In this document: positions 8,502 to 16,364 of the stretch, piece by piece
How positions within the stretch are numbered: position 1 is the first letter of the stretch
Layout of the letters: every line of letters starts with the position of its first letter
NCBI RefSeq assembly: GCF_004762035.2
Contig: NZ_SIJK02000030.1
Span: forward strand, 1-49,337
Length of the DNA stretch: 49,337 bases
Origin: Candidatus Chloroploca mongolica
GTDB taxonomy: Bacteria > Chloroflexota > Chloroflexia > Chloroflexales > Chloroflexaceae
Direction of reading: 5' to 3'
Made by a program: the position numbers and the translations under genes
The notes under the pieces: generated by a model
The model's database searches: none
What the model saw: only the letters and a program-made list of their open reading frames with translations
Told to the model about the DNA's origin: nothing

Positions 8502-8684
8502 CAGGGCGATTGCATCTTCCGTGTATGCACCCGCGAGGGCACCCGCGAGGGCACCCGCCAGGGCACCCGCCAGGGCACCCGCAAGGGGTGCCCCTACACC
8601 GGGGCCCGACCCCCGGCCCTGTAGGGGCACCCCTGGCGGGTGCCTCGTTGTTGCCGGGTGCCGCCGTTTGCGCCGCTGGTTGCA
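8502..8684. repeat. Composite mobile-looking repeat, copy 2 (inverse of 3175-3367)
   Basis: Reading the reverse strand, this copy runs from GGTGCAACCAGCGGCGCAAACGG to GGAAGATGCAATCGCCCTG, the same ends as copy 1. Its interior differs: the tandem unit here is GGGCACCCGCSAG (about 12 bases, five contiguous units at 8529-8590) rather than the 23-24-base unit of copy 1. It lies five bases beyond the right target duplication of the ISAs1 element. Confidence 0.8.
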
Positions 8685-8856
8685 CCCTATGTGCTAGACT
8701 ACCCTTGGACACCATGCTCCCAAAAACCCGTTGTATGCAGGGCGGTGCGAGAGGATCGTTGTGATGACGACCCACCGCCCCGAACAGCCAGGTCCCGCCG
8801 CCGAAACGCTTGACACAGAAACCCCGGTATAGCCTCCGTCATCCTGGTCGTCCGCC

Positions 8857-8995
8857 CAACGCATCGCCATCCTTGACGAGGATGATGCCTATCCTCACGG
8901 TGCCCCCCGGCGGGGTGCGTTGCTTCGCCGCCACGGGCTGTCCACCTCCCATCTTTCGAAGTGGTGTGCCCAACGCAAGCGGGGCACGTTGACGA
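8857..8995 (+). pseudogene. Remnant of an HTH transposase (IS3-type OrfA-like) N-terminus
   Basis: Frame translation gives QRIAILDEDDAYPHG then GALLRRHGLSTSHLSKW and CAQRKRGTL. This closely resembles the helix-turn-helix region of small transposase subunits (common form ALLRREGLYSSHLxxWRRQRExGAL). There is no start codon context and nothing homologous before or after, so only about 46 residues survive. The 8685-8856 stretch before it contains nothing I recognise. Confidence 0.5.
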
Positions 8996-9102
8996 CCCAG
9001 ACGACCCTACCCGCAGGGCGGCCAGCCCTGCGACCAGGACAGTCCTTCCCGACGCGGCAGGGCTGGTCATCACCATTCCATCATTGTTTCAGGAGAGTTG
9101 CA

Positions 9103-9790
9103 ATGTCTCGAGTCCCCGCGCCTACCAAGCCTGGTCGCATCGAAGGTATGCCCTGTGTCTTTCCCAACGCCGTGGGTCTCGATATCGGCGGCACCGAGAT
9201 TTTGGCTGTGGTTGCGCCCGATCGCTGTGCTGAGCCCGTACGAGTTTTCGGTACGTTTCCTCCTGACCTCCACGCCCTGGTCGACTGGCTGGTCTCGCTG
9301 GGTATTGACACCGTGGCACGTGAGTCGACCGGGGTCGCCTGGGTGCCCATCGACGAATTGCTGGAGCAGCGGGGCATCACGCCCTATCTGGTCAACGGTC
9401 GCCACGTCACGATGGTGCCGGGGCGTAAGAGCGACTGGAACGACGCCCAGTGGCGACAGAAGCTCCATGCCCTTGGGCTGCTCCAGACCTCGTTCCGGCC
9501 TGACGTGGCGATCTGTGCCTTCCGCACCCTCGTTTGACGCCTACTTCAGGGCGATGCGGGCGCGCAAGGGGCCGCAGCAGGCCACCGCGGCGACAGCCCA
9601 CAAGCTCGTGCGCACGGTCTATTCCATGCTGCTGCGCGGTGAGCCGTTCTGTGAGGAGACCACGGCCGCCTACGAGGAGCAGCCCAACGAGCATGAGCTC
9701 AAGCAACTTGCTCGGTGCGCACAGAAGTTCGGCTACCAGCTCGCCCTCGTGCCCGCTACGGACACACTTGCTCCCGTGGAAGCCCCATGA
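9103..9790 (+). pseudogene. IS110-family transposase, internally deleted and frameshifted
   Basis: The first part (145 codons, ATG at 9103 with AGGAGAG upstream, stop near 9537) is the N-terminal RuvC-like DEDD domain: VGLDIGGTEI with the first Asp, then RESTGVAW and the conserved GRKSDWNDAQW. After RPDVAICAFRTL the frame ends. Another frame continues immediately with FDAYFRAMRARKGPQ, ATAHKLVRTVYSMLLRG, the extreme C-terminus of IS110 transposases. Roughly 200 residues that should lie between these, including the transposase_20 core with its catalytic serine, are missing. The gene is dead through an internal deletion plus frameshift. It abuts the HsdM wreck, whose N-terminus is also missing, so the insertion may have contributed to breaking that gene. 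Confidence 0.85.
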
Positions 9791-9817
9791 CCGGAGGGAT
9801 TTCTCAGGACAGCGGTG

Positions 9818-10553
9818 TTAGGTTCCGCATACCGCTGGAACCAGTTGGTCACCCAGGACGGCGACGCGCTGGAAGTCCAGTACCGCCATACGCTAGAGAA
9901 CCTGGGTAGCGAACCGGGACTCATCGGCACCATCTTCAAAAAGGCCCAGAACAAGCTCACCGATCCGGCCAAGCTCAAGCGCATCGTCTCGCTGATTGCC
10001 AGCGAAGGCCCGTGGATCGGCATCGGCGTGGACGTAAAAGGCCAGATTTACGAGGGCCTACTGGAACGCCGCAGAGGTAAAGTCTGGCGCGGGCCAGTAC
10101 TTTACCCCGCGTCCGGTGATCGAGGCGATCGTCGCATGCGTCCGTCCCAAAATCGGTGAGACCGTGTGCGACCCCGCGTGCGGCACCGGCGGCTTTCTGC
10201 TCGCCGCCTACGAATGTATGAAGAGCCAGTCCCACGACAAAGAGTTGCTGCGCAAGCTACGCAGCCACGCGCTGACTGGCGTAGACATCGTGGACGAAGT
10301 TGTGCGCCTCTGCGCAATGAACCTCTATCTGCATGGCATCGGCAACGGCGGCAGCCCCGTCCGCCAGGGTGACGCCCTAGCAAAGGCACCCGGTGTCAAT
10401 TACGACCTCGACATCTTCTGGCTCAAGGACGACAGCCTCGAAGACATCGATGCCCTGCCCGCCCCCGACCTCATCGCCGCCGAAATCGTCGAAAACCTGG
10501 AAGCGGCGCTAGAACAGTTCCGCAGTGTCGCGGCAGAGCTAGAGAAGGGGTAA
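9818..10553 (+). pseudogene. Type I restriction-modification DNA methyltransferase (HsdM), decayed
   Basis: The first frame gives YRWNQLVTQDGDALEVQYRH, TIFKKAQNKLTDPAKLKRIV and DVKGQIYEGLLER, the N-terminal helical domain of N6-adenine methylases of HsdM type. Near 10065 a one-base frameshift occurs; the next frame continues NAAEVKSGAGQYFTPRPVIE, then the SAM-binding motif DPACGTGGFLLAAYE. After GDALAKAPGVNYDL the sequence jumps to a C-terminal helix (EDIDALPAPDLIAAEIVENL). The catalytic (D/N)PPF motif and surrounding target-recognition-proximal region are therefore deleted. The 5' end is lost next to the IS110 remnant. No hsdS or hsdR is present nearby. Confidence 0.85.
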
Positions 10554-10563
10554 GGCTCGCTCA

Positions 10564-10854
10564 CTACGTCCGCTTCCGGCGTCGGCGCGGCACGTTCAGA
10601 TCCCGATCAAGAATGATGATCGACGGCTCGTCATCCACGTCCGGCTCCGGCTCGGGGCCGAGCGGCAAGGAGTTCATCATCCGCCCGAAGAAGAGGAATG
10701 CTTGACCTGCCGCGATCACCGCGACCAACAGAGCCATCTCGAGCCCCACCCCCGGCAGCATCCAGGTAAGCAGGAAAGCGAGACCAATGCTCAGGCCAAG
10801 CAGCAACGCCAGCACGATCATGAAGAGAACAAGCAAACCCAACAGCAATCCCAT
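10564..10854 (-). CDS. Small membrane protein with basic tail
   Basis: A 96-residue protein of unknown family. Two or three hydrophobic segments fill residues 1-65. Then come an acidic/proline linker (PLGPEPEPDVDDEP), a short hydrophobic strand and a highly basic end (VPRRRRKRT), which by the positive-inside rule would be cytoplasmic. The ATG at 10854 is chosen because GAGGGG sits five bases upstream; a GTG at 10866 is in frame. It is separated from the upstream Lnt gene by about 280 bases that include a dispersed-repeat fragment. Confidence 0.65.
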   Translation of the reverse strand: MGLLLGLLVLFMIVLALLLGLSIGLAFLLTWMLPGVGLEMALLVAVIAAGQAFLFFGRMMNSLPLGPEPEPDVDDEPSIIILDRDLNVPRRRRKRT

Positions 10855-10993
10855 CGTACCCCTCACATTGCCTCGTGCAGCAGCACGTCAAGCAGTTCAA
10901 CCATCCACTGAAGCCGGCACTCCCTTCGGCAGCAGAGCAGAAAACGTACGTTGTCGACATTGAATGTCACTGAAGTCACGTGCGAATTCTGAC

Positions 10994-11004
10994 ATAATAG
11001 CACA
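10994..11004 (-). promoter_or_regulatory. Candidate extended -10 element for the small membrane protein
   Basis: On the minus strand ATATGTGCTATTATG contains a TGnTATTAT extended -10. The same 15 bases with one difference (ATATGTGCTATAATG) occur upstream of the UvrA-like gene at 29821-29835. It would give a leader of about 130 bases. Consensus evidence only. Confidence 0.25.
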
Positions 11005-11010
11005 TATTAT

Positions 11011-11067
11011 AATCTGCGTAATCTGCGGACGATCGGGATGACTTTGCCGCAGCCCTGGTTCCAATGC
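11011..11067. repeat. Half copy of the GCAGATTAC inverted-repeat element
   Basis: It contains AATCTGCGTAATCTGCGGAC, GATGACTTTGC and AGCCCTGGTTCCAATGC, matching one half and the outer flank of the complete copy at 29664-29778. The other half is absent, so this is a truncated copy. Confidence 0.65.
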
Positions 11068-11136
11068 GCCCTGGCCGCTGTGCTGCTTGGGCGGTCATCG
11101 GTCGTGATGGGCGTGATCTTGGCTGGACCGGCGTGC

Positions 11137-12618
11137 TCACCCTGGAAGCACGCGGAGACCAATCAGGATCACCACGATGCCTACGGTCAGCCAGCCAAAC
11201 CAGTCGCCCCAGCGCGTGTACAAGGTACGCTCGTCGAGCACAAAGGTCGTTCCTGTGATTACCTGGCGCGTATCAATGCTACTCTGGGCGCTCATTCGCC
11301 CATAGGGGTCGATCACCTGGGCGATACCAGACACTGAGCCGAGCGCGAATGCCACCCGGTTCTCGACCGCTCGAAAAACGCTATCGGCAGCGTGGTACGG
11401 CGGGAACCATGGCGTGCCAAAGTCAGAGTCATCGGGCATCAATACGATCTGTGCCCCTTGCTGCGCTAGGCGGCGTGTGATGGTCGTGATGTGGCGATCC
11501 CAGCAGACCCCAAGCCCCACACGTCCGTAGGGCGTCGTGAAGACCTGATGGTTCGATGGCCCTGCCTGAAACCCTGCGGCCCGCTCACCATCCGTGATAT
11601 TGACTTTGGCCTGACGCCCGATCTCGGTGCCGTCTGGCCCGATCAAGAGAGCGGTATCGTACTTGCCCGTCGGCGTCTGCCAGACCATGTCCACGACCAG
11701 GTAGGTTTGCAACTCACGGGCAAGGGTGGCGAGTTGCGGGCGAATCAGGGCATCATCAATCGCGGCGATCTCGTGTTCGGGCCAGACGACAAAGGCCGGG
11801 TCTGCGGCCCTGGCCGAACGGGTGAGGGCGGCATTGACCGCAAAGATCGCCTGGGACTGGGCAGGCGTACTGGCCTGGTACCCGGCTGCGTCCGCTTCAC
11901 CGCTCGCCTGGATCACCGGGTCGGTGTTGGCGAGATCGACTGTTGCTACGACCGTAAAGCCATTGGGCGGCAGGGGGTCTATGGTCAGATAGCCCCAGCC
12001 GACGATGGCGCCCACAGCGGTCAGGGCGATGATTGGCTCGAGGGTGAACGTCTTGCGGCGAAGCAGCACACTCACGAGGTGCGCCAGGGCGACATTCGCC
12101 AGCATGAGCATGAAGGCCAGGCCAGGGAGTCCGGTCAGGGTGAGCACTTGCAGTGCGGGCGGGTTTTGCCACTGGCTATTGGCGAGCAACGCGAACCACC
12201 AGGCACCGGTGACTGGCGCGGCGTAGCGCAGGAACTCAGCGGCCGTCCAGGCGAGAGGGAGGGCGAGCATGCCAAGGAGTACACTGCTGGGCGCGTGTGC
12301 AGCAGCTTGGCCACGCAGCCAGACACCAAGTTGGATGAGCGCGGCGTAAAAGAAGCCGACGAGCACCATCAGCGCAAAGCCTGACGGACCAAGGACGAAG
12401 GGATACCAGCGGTGAGCGCTGATCGCCCAGATCAGACCAAAGGGGAGGGCGATACCGAAGGCGGCGCTGGCCGAGCGATCATCAAGAGCGATCAGCAAGG
12501 GCACCAGCGCCACCCAGGCAAGCCAACCCATATCGATGCCCGGCATCGTGAGCGCCAGCAGAGTGCCGCTGAGGGCGCTGAGGGCGAAGCAGGTGAGCAG
12601 TGATCGAGCCTTTGTCAT
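11137..12618 (-). CDS. lnt: Apolipoprotein N-acyltransferase
   Basis: A 493-residue inner-membrane enzyme that transfers an acyl chain from phospholipid to the N-terminal diacylglyceryl-cysteine of apolipoproteins. It has six or more hydrophobic segments in residues 8-215, then an extracytoplasmic nitrilase-fold domain at about 222-470 and a final membrane helix. The catalytic triad is visible: Glu281 in WPEHE, Lys338 in RQAKVNI and Cys372 in GVCWDR. Family motifs are looser than in proteobacterial Lnt, so a related carbon-nitrogen hydrolase fused to a membrane domain remains possible, but the architecture and length (about 500) fit. No clear ribosome site precedes the ATG. It is not in an operon; the next minus-strand gene upstream is the deazaflavin-type oxidoreductase. 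The FG-GAP lipoprotein at 16365 would be a natural substrate. Confidence 0.85.
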   Translation of the reverse strand: MTKARSLLTCFALSALSGTLLALTMPGIDMGWLAWVALVPLLIALDDRSASAAFGIALPFGLIWAISAHRWYPFVLGPSGFALMVLVGFFYAALIQLGVWLRGQAAAHAPSSVLLGMLALPLAWTAAEFLRYAAPVTGAWWFALLANSQWQNPPALQVLTLTGLPGLAFMLMLANVALAHLVSVLLRRKTFTLEPIIALTAVGAIVGWGYLTIDPLPPNGFTVVATVDLANTDPVIQASGEADAAGYQASTPAQSQAIFAVNAALTRSARAADPAFVVWPEHEIAAIDDALIRPQLATLARELQTYLVVDMVWQTPTGKYDTALLIGPDGTEIGRQAKVNITDGERAAGFQAGPSNHQVFTTPYGRVGLGVCWDRHITTITRRLAQQGAQIVLMPDDSDFGTPWFPPYHAADSVFRAVENRVAFALGSVSGIAQVIDPYGRMSAQSSIDTRQVITGTTFVLDERTLYTRWGDWFGWLTVGIVVILIGLRVLPG

Positions 12619-12653
12619 TGGATTGATGCCTGATCAGGAAGCCATTGGTCGGC

Positions 12654-13160
12654 TTACAGCTTGTCTGGGGTCATCACCATAATAGGAATGCTTCGTGCGT
12701 GGATGCGCTGCTTGTACAGAGGATAGCCAAAATACGTGTTTGATGCATACTGCCAGAAGCGTGCATACTCCTCATCGACCGCTTCATGTGCCAGGTACGT
12801 ACCCGTTTTGCCGGTGAGCGAACATGTGGCCCGCGGGTTAGCTTTGAGGTTGAAATACCATGCCGGATACTGCTTTTGGCCCCAGTTTGTCGCGATGATC
12901 GCAAAGTTGGCCGGATCGCGCTCGTCGCGGATGCAGAGCAGCGGAACCGTGCGCGGCAATCCGCTCTTGGCCCCCGTCGTGGTCACGCTAACGACGGGGA
13001 GGCCGGTAAACAAGCTGGTCATCGTCAGACGACCGCCCGACAACCGCAAGGCGATGCCGTCAACGAAATGAAGCGTGCGGGCATAATACCAGGATCCTGG
13101 TGACGAGGCCGCGATTTTCTGCATGATCAAACGAAAGGGAGCGTACTGCTTGGATGGCAT
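12654..13160 (-). CDS. Deazaflavin-dependent nitroreductase-family oxidoreductase (DUF385)
   Basis: A 168-residue protein of the F420H2-dependent Ddn/DUF385 group, which has a split-barrel flavin-binding fold and reduces quinones, nitro compounds or other electrophiles. Diagnostic stretches are TTTGAKSGLPRTVPLL, the IIATNWGQKQYPAWYFNL block and NPRATCSL, which line the cofactor site in this family. The ATG at 13160 is preceded by AGGAGA; the GTG at 13163 is one codon upstream. Its presence implies, but does not prove, that the host makes or scavenges coenzyme F420. It lies 35 bases upstream of the lnt start on the same strand and may be co-transcribed. Confidence 0.87.
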   Translation of the reverse strand: MPSKQYAPFRLIMQKIAASSPGSWYYARTLHFVDGIALRLSGGRLTMTSLFTGLPVVSVTTTGAKSGLPRTVPLLCIRDERDPANFAIIATNWGQKQYPAWYFNLKANPRATCSLTGKTGTYLAHEAVDEEYARFWQYASNTYFGYPLYKQRIHARSIPIMVMTPDKL

Positions 13161-13180
13161 CACTGGTCTCCTGAGTCTTC

Positions 13181-13324
13181 TTATGCCTTACCTTCATCCG
13201 CCAGGGCTATTGTACCATCTGGCCCAATAAGGATGACGACGAACTGAGGGTCGAGGGCCATCGCTAGCGTGGCGACGTACAGGCCGAGGGCGCGCGCCTG
13301 AAAGTCGAAGATCAAGGTACGCAT
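13181..13324 (-). pseudogene. Stump of a ROK-family sugar kinase C-terminus
   Basis: Translation gives ARALGLYVATLAMALDPQFVVILIG, strongly like the (A)xxLGxxxANLxNLLDPExVVIGGG helix-strand of ROK kinases (glucokinase, N-acetylglucosamine kinase). Nothing else of the roughly 300-residue enzyme is present. The rest of 13325-13548 holds no gene I recognise. The resemblance is short, so confidence is limited. Confidence 0.4.
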
Positions 13325-13548
13325 CAGTCGATTGCTGGAGCAGGTTGGTCGACACGGACGACGGCCCACTGTGATGGGCAGGTCGCATCACGCGCAGCCG
13401 CTTCAGGCCACGCACACGACGACGACGCGCACAACGCGCAATGCGAAGGGCCGGGGGAAGAGAAAGCAGAGACGGATGTTGCGTTCAATGAGCGCAAGGC
13501 GACCGCAGCCTGCAACCTCTGGCGAGCCCTGAGCGTCTGAACCGATGT

Positions 13549-14199
13549 ATGCCGATCATGTTCAAAAACCTGCGCCGCCTCATCGTTGTGGGCCTCGGGT
13601 TGAGCCTGCTTATTCCGCTCGTCGCCCTGAGCTACAGCCATCTCGCAACAGCCCCGTTCCGCGTCACCACGCCGACCGACGCACCCCCAACGCGGGTCGC
13701 GGTCGTCTTTGGGGCGGGCGTTCGCGGTGATCGCCCGACGCGCATCCTGGCCGAACGCATTGAGGGCGCGGTCAACCTCTACCACCTCGGGCGGGTGGAG
13801 AAGCTCCTCATGACGGGCGACAACAGCCACGCCACATATGACGAGGTGACCGTGATGGCCCGCTATGCTGCGAGTCTCGGCGTACCGATGCGCGACATCA
13901 CCCTTGACTACGCGGGCTTCTCGACCTACGAGTCGTGCTATCGGCTCCAGCCGATCTTCGGGGTTGAGCAGGCCGTGCTCGTTAGCCAACGCTACCATAT
14001 GCCCCGCGCCGTCTATACCTGTCGTGCCTTAGGGGTAGATGCCGTTGGCGTTGGCGTCCCGGATTGGGGCCGGTATGCACCGCCCGTGCTAGCTCAGTAC
14101 ACAGCGCGCGAAGCCTTGGCGACGGTGAAAGCCCTGCTTGATGTCCATGTCACACGGCCACGCCCAACCTTCCTCGGGCCATACGAAGGCATCGAGTAA
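13549..14199 (+). CDS. SanA/YdcF-like (DUF218) membrane-anchored protein
   Basis: A 216-residue protein with an N-terminal membrane anchor (about 8-28) followed by a DUF218 domain. SanA-type signatures are VVFGAGVRGDRPTRILAERI near the start of the domain, LLMTGDNS, YDEVTVMARYA and DYAGFSTYESCYR. SanA of enterobacteria affects vancomycin exclusion and the envelope barrier; the biochemical activity of this group is unsettled. No strong ribosome site precedes ATG 13549; an ATG at 13558 is three codons later. The last 50 bases overlap, on the opposite strand, the 3' end of the truncated DinB gene. Confidence 0.87.
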   Translation: MPIMFKNLRRLIVVGLGLSLLIPLVALSYSHLATAPFRVTTPTDAPPTRVAVVFGAGVRGDRPTRILAERIEGAVNLYHLGRVEKLLMTGDNSHATYDEVTVMARYAASLGVPMRDITLDYAGFSTYESCYRLQPIFGVEQAVLVSQRYHMPRAVYTCRALGVDAVGVGVPDWGRYAPPVLAQYTAREALATVKALLDVHVTRPRPTFLGPYEGIE

Positions 14200-14554
14200 G
14201 GCCCCGCTCAGGTGGATCATCACCATACCCTTGATTGATATGGTCTTCGCTCAATTCGTCTACGTACGCAAACCAGGCAGCTTGTTCGAGTTGCCAACGG
14301 TGCTTCAGCGCCGCCACATCGCCAAAATCGTCGGCCTGCAGGATCGCATCCCCGTCTTGAGCTTGCAATACCATGCGCCAGCCGTACTCGGTATCGAGCG
14401 TATGCACGAGCATACCGCGCACACTCCCCCAGCCAGAATCCGGGGTGTGTTCGCGGGTAAACTCGTCCGCTGAAATACGCTCGCATGCGGCAAGGATGCG
14501 GTTGTTTGCCCAAAAATTGAAGTGGATCAACGTAGCGATTTCGCTCTTGTTCAT
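14150..14554 (-). pseudogene. DinB-like metal-dependent protein, 3' truncated
   Basis: The start at 14554 has GGAGGG six bases upstream, and the first ~110 codons match the DinB four-helix fold: LIHFNFWANNRIL with the first helix, MLVHTLDTEYGWR containing the first metal His, and YVDELSEDHINQGYGDD. The usual last helix with the HxxxH pair (HGTHHRxE) is missing. Instead the frame runs antisense into the sanA-like gene (PPERGLTRCLRMARG) and stops at 14150. About 50 residues and two of three metal ligands are lost, so it is probably non-functional. In frame upstream of the ATG, about 33 codons (DQWDVQIEIVIRSGAVERL) also look protein-like, hinting at a former fusion or a lost neighbour. Confidence 0.6.
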
Positions 14555-14720
14555 TGCCGGCCCTCCTTCTTGTTCGAGCCGCTCAACCGCGCCGCTGCGA
14601 ATGACAATTTCAATCTGGACATCCCACTGGTCGGCATCAAACTGCTCGTACCATATCTATTTTAGTACAAATTTCTCCACTCCCATCAAGGTTTGGGTTG
14701 CCATTCGCTGTTGCAGCTTT

Positions 14721-14754
14721 GTTGCAGCTTTGTTGCATGCAACAAAGCTGCAAC
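14721..14754. repeat. Perfect 34-base palindrome
   Basis: The arms are GTTGCAGCTTTGTTGCA and its exact complement, centred on GCATGC. An extra direct copy of TTGCAGCTTTG sits just before it at 14711-14721. It lies in an 864-base gap (14555-15418) in which I see no gene; GTTATACTGTG near 15045 is an isolated -10-like string. There is no T-run, so it is not a classical terminator. Confidence 0.8.
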
Positions 14755-15418
14755 AGTGGGGTATGCTAGGTAGGAAATAGATAAGGCTCATAGCCAATGC
14801 TGGCGCTTGGATCTCCATGGCCATCGCCTGATTCTGACCAACGACTGGATCCGAACGAATCAACCTGACGAACCATCCCCAGGAAGATACAAGACCTGCT
14901 TGGTCGCCCGACGGGACGAGAATTGCCTTTAGCTCAAACAGGGGTGGCCCCAGACCATTTCATAGAGACATATATGTGATGAATGCGGATGGATCGGGCA
15001 TAGGCGCCAACAAGATTGCTTTAGCGAATGCAATAGAGATCAGTTATACTGTGAATCGAATCCTTAATTGCTGTGTGTTTAATGTCAGGCCTCGCTTGTA
15101 GGGTAGAATGGCGGCTGAACGAACGAAGATACGGTGCTGGTTGTCAAGGGCCAATCTCACGAATTCGGTGGGGCGCCTTCGGCGACCGGAGACGACCTGC
15201 CCACACCAAGCCGAGCCTCTCGAAGGCTGCGGGCACCCCACTCCGGCTGTGCTACTGGGTGTGGACAGCTCGTCTCCGGTGTGGATGACCGAACAGGTCG
15301 CTCGTTGCAAAGCGACGGCGTCGGACTGAACAGACGCGCCGTCCTGTCGCTCGGGTCGAACGGACGTCGTTTGGTCACCACGGCAAAGGCCAGGTGCATC
15401 AGCAGGTGAACAAACCCT

Positions 15419-16189
15419 TCAGCGCAGCGTCCGGGAGGCTTTGCCGATGAAGAGATCCACCGGTGTCGTGATGAGCGGATGGCCTGGAACATGGAATGGG
15501 CCAACGAGGCTGCCTGGCGTCACGTTGGGCACCTTGCCACCGGAGAGTACGCTGACAAAGGCGTCCAGGTCAGCCGCATTGCGGGCATGCTTGGCATCGC
15601 TGGTTTTGGGCGTTATGAATTCATGCACCAGCAGGATCGCTCGGGCGTCGTTCCTTCGCTCTGCCTCGCACAGCGCTCCTGCACACGCGGTCAGCAGTTG
15701 GTAGCGGAGCACGCCAAAGCCAGGGTCTTCGTCGGCGCACGGTCCAAACAAGGCTTCTGCTAACTGTTTGACCCTGATGAGCCCTTTTGACCGCGGATTC
15801 TTATGCCCTTTTGCTTGTGCCGCACGGAGGGTTTGCGCAACCGTGGCCCCGTACGGTTCGTCCGCTTTGGCCTCAACCGTCATGAGATACGGCCCGAACG
15901 AATCCTCCAGAGAGACAACGAGATCCCCGTTGCTTGGTTCACCGGGGAATCGGTCGAAGCGGAGCTTCGCTTCCGGTTCGGCGTCCCACGCCAGCAGTGG
16001 CCCAAAGCGATCGTGGGTGGCAAGGAGGGCGGAAATTTCAGGCGGCACCTCCTCACCGCTTGCAAGCCAGGCACGGGCGACTTCTTGGGCACTGCGGCCC
16101 TCAACCCATTGACGTGCGTGCTTGGGGCCGGCATACTTCGCCCAATCTTCCAGTGAAGCGAGGATGCGGCCCGCCTTTTTGACCGGCAT
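15419..16189 (-). CDS. Uncharacterised protein with possible PD-(D/E)XK nuclease core
   Basis: A 256-residue protein, probably of the DUF6946-type hypothetical family. The ATG at 16189 is chosen from the GGAG about eight bases upstream and because homology-like sequence starts at PVKKAGRILASLEDWAKYAG. The middle has DLVVSLEDSFGPYLMTVEAKADEPYG. The spacing of Asp, then Glu-x-Lys on a hydrophobic strand resembles the PD-(D/E)XK catalytic arrangement of restriction and repair nucleases. The rest is mixed alpha/beta with no signal peptide or membrane segment, so it is cytoplasmic. It is flanked by gene-poor sequence on one side and a divergent lipoprotein gene on the other, so context gives no help. 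The fold assignment is inference. Confidence 0.6.
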   Translation of the reverse strand: MPVKKAGRILASLEDWAKYAGPKHARQWVEGRSAQEVARAWLASGEEVPPEISALLATHDRFGPLLAWDAEPEAKLRFDRFPGEPSNGDLVVSLEDSFGPYLMTVEAKADEPYGATVAQTLRAAQAKGHKNPRSKGLIRVKQLAEALFGPCADEDPGFGVLRYQLLTACAGALCEAERRNDARAILLVHEFITPKTSDAKHARNAADLDAFVSVLSGGKVPNVTPGSLVGPFHVPGHPLITTPVDLFIGKASRTLR

Positions 16190-16364
16190 CGAGGTGCTCC
16201 TGCTGATACGCGGTGCGATCGTCGATCGCTGCCAAACGTCCATGGTATCCCAGAGGGGAATGATAGCACATGAGGCGAGAGGAAGGGTCTTCATACCGTA
16301 CTCTGGTACCGCCGCTTCACGGTACAGCAACTGAAGCTACCTGTTTCGTATCGAAGAGGGTGCC

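Noticed and set aside
15044-15418. Several short open frames on both strands
   Set aside because: All are short, proline/serine/arginine-rich and mutually overlapping, with no start context. Treated as non-coding.
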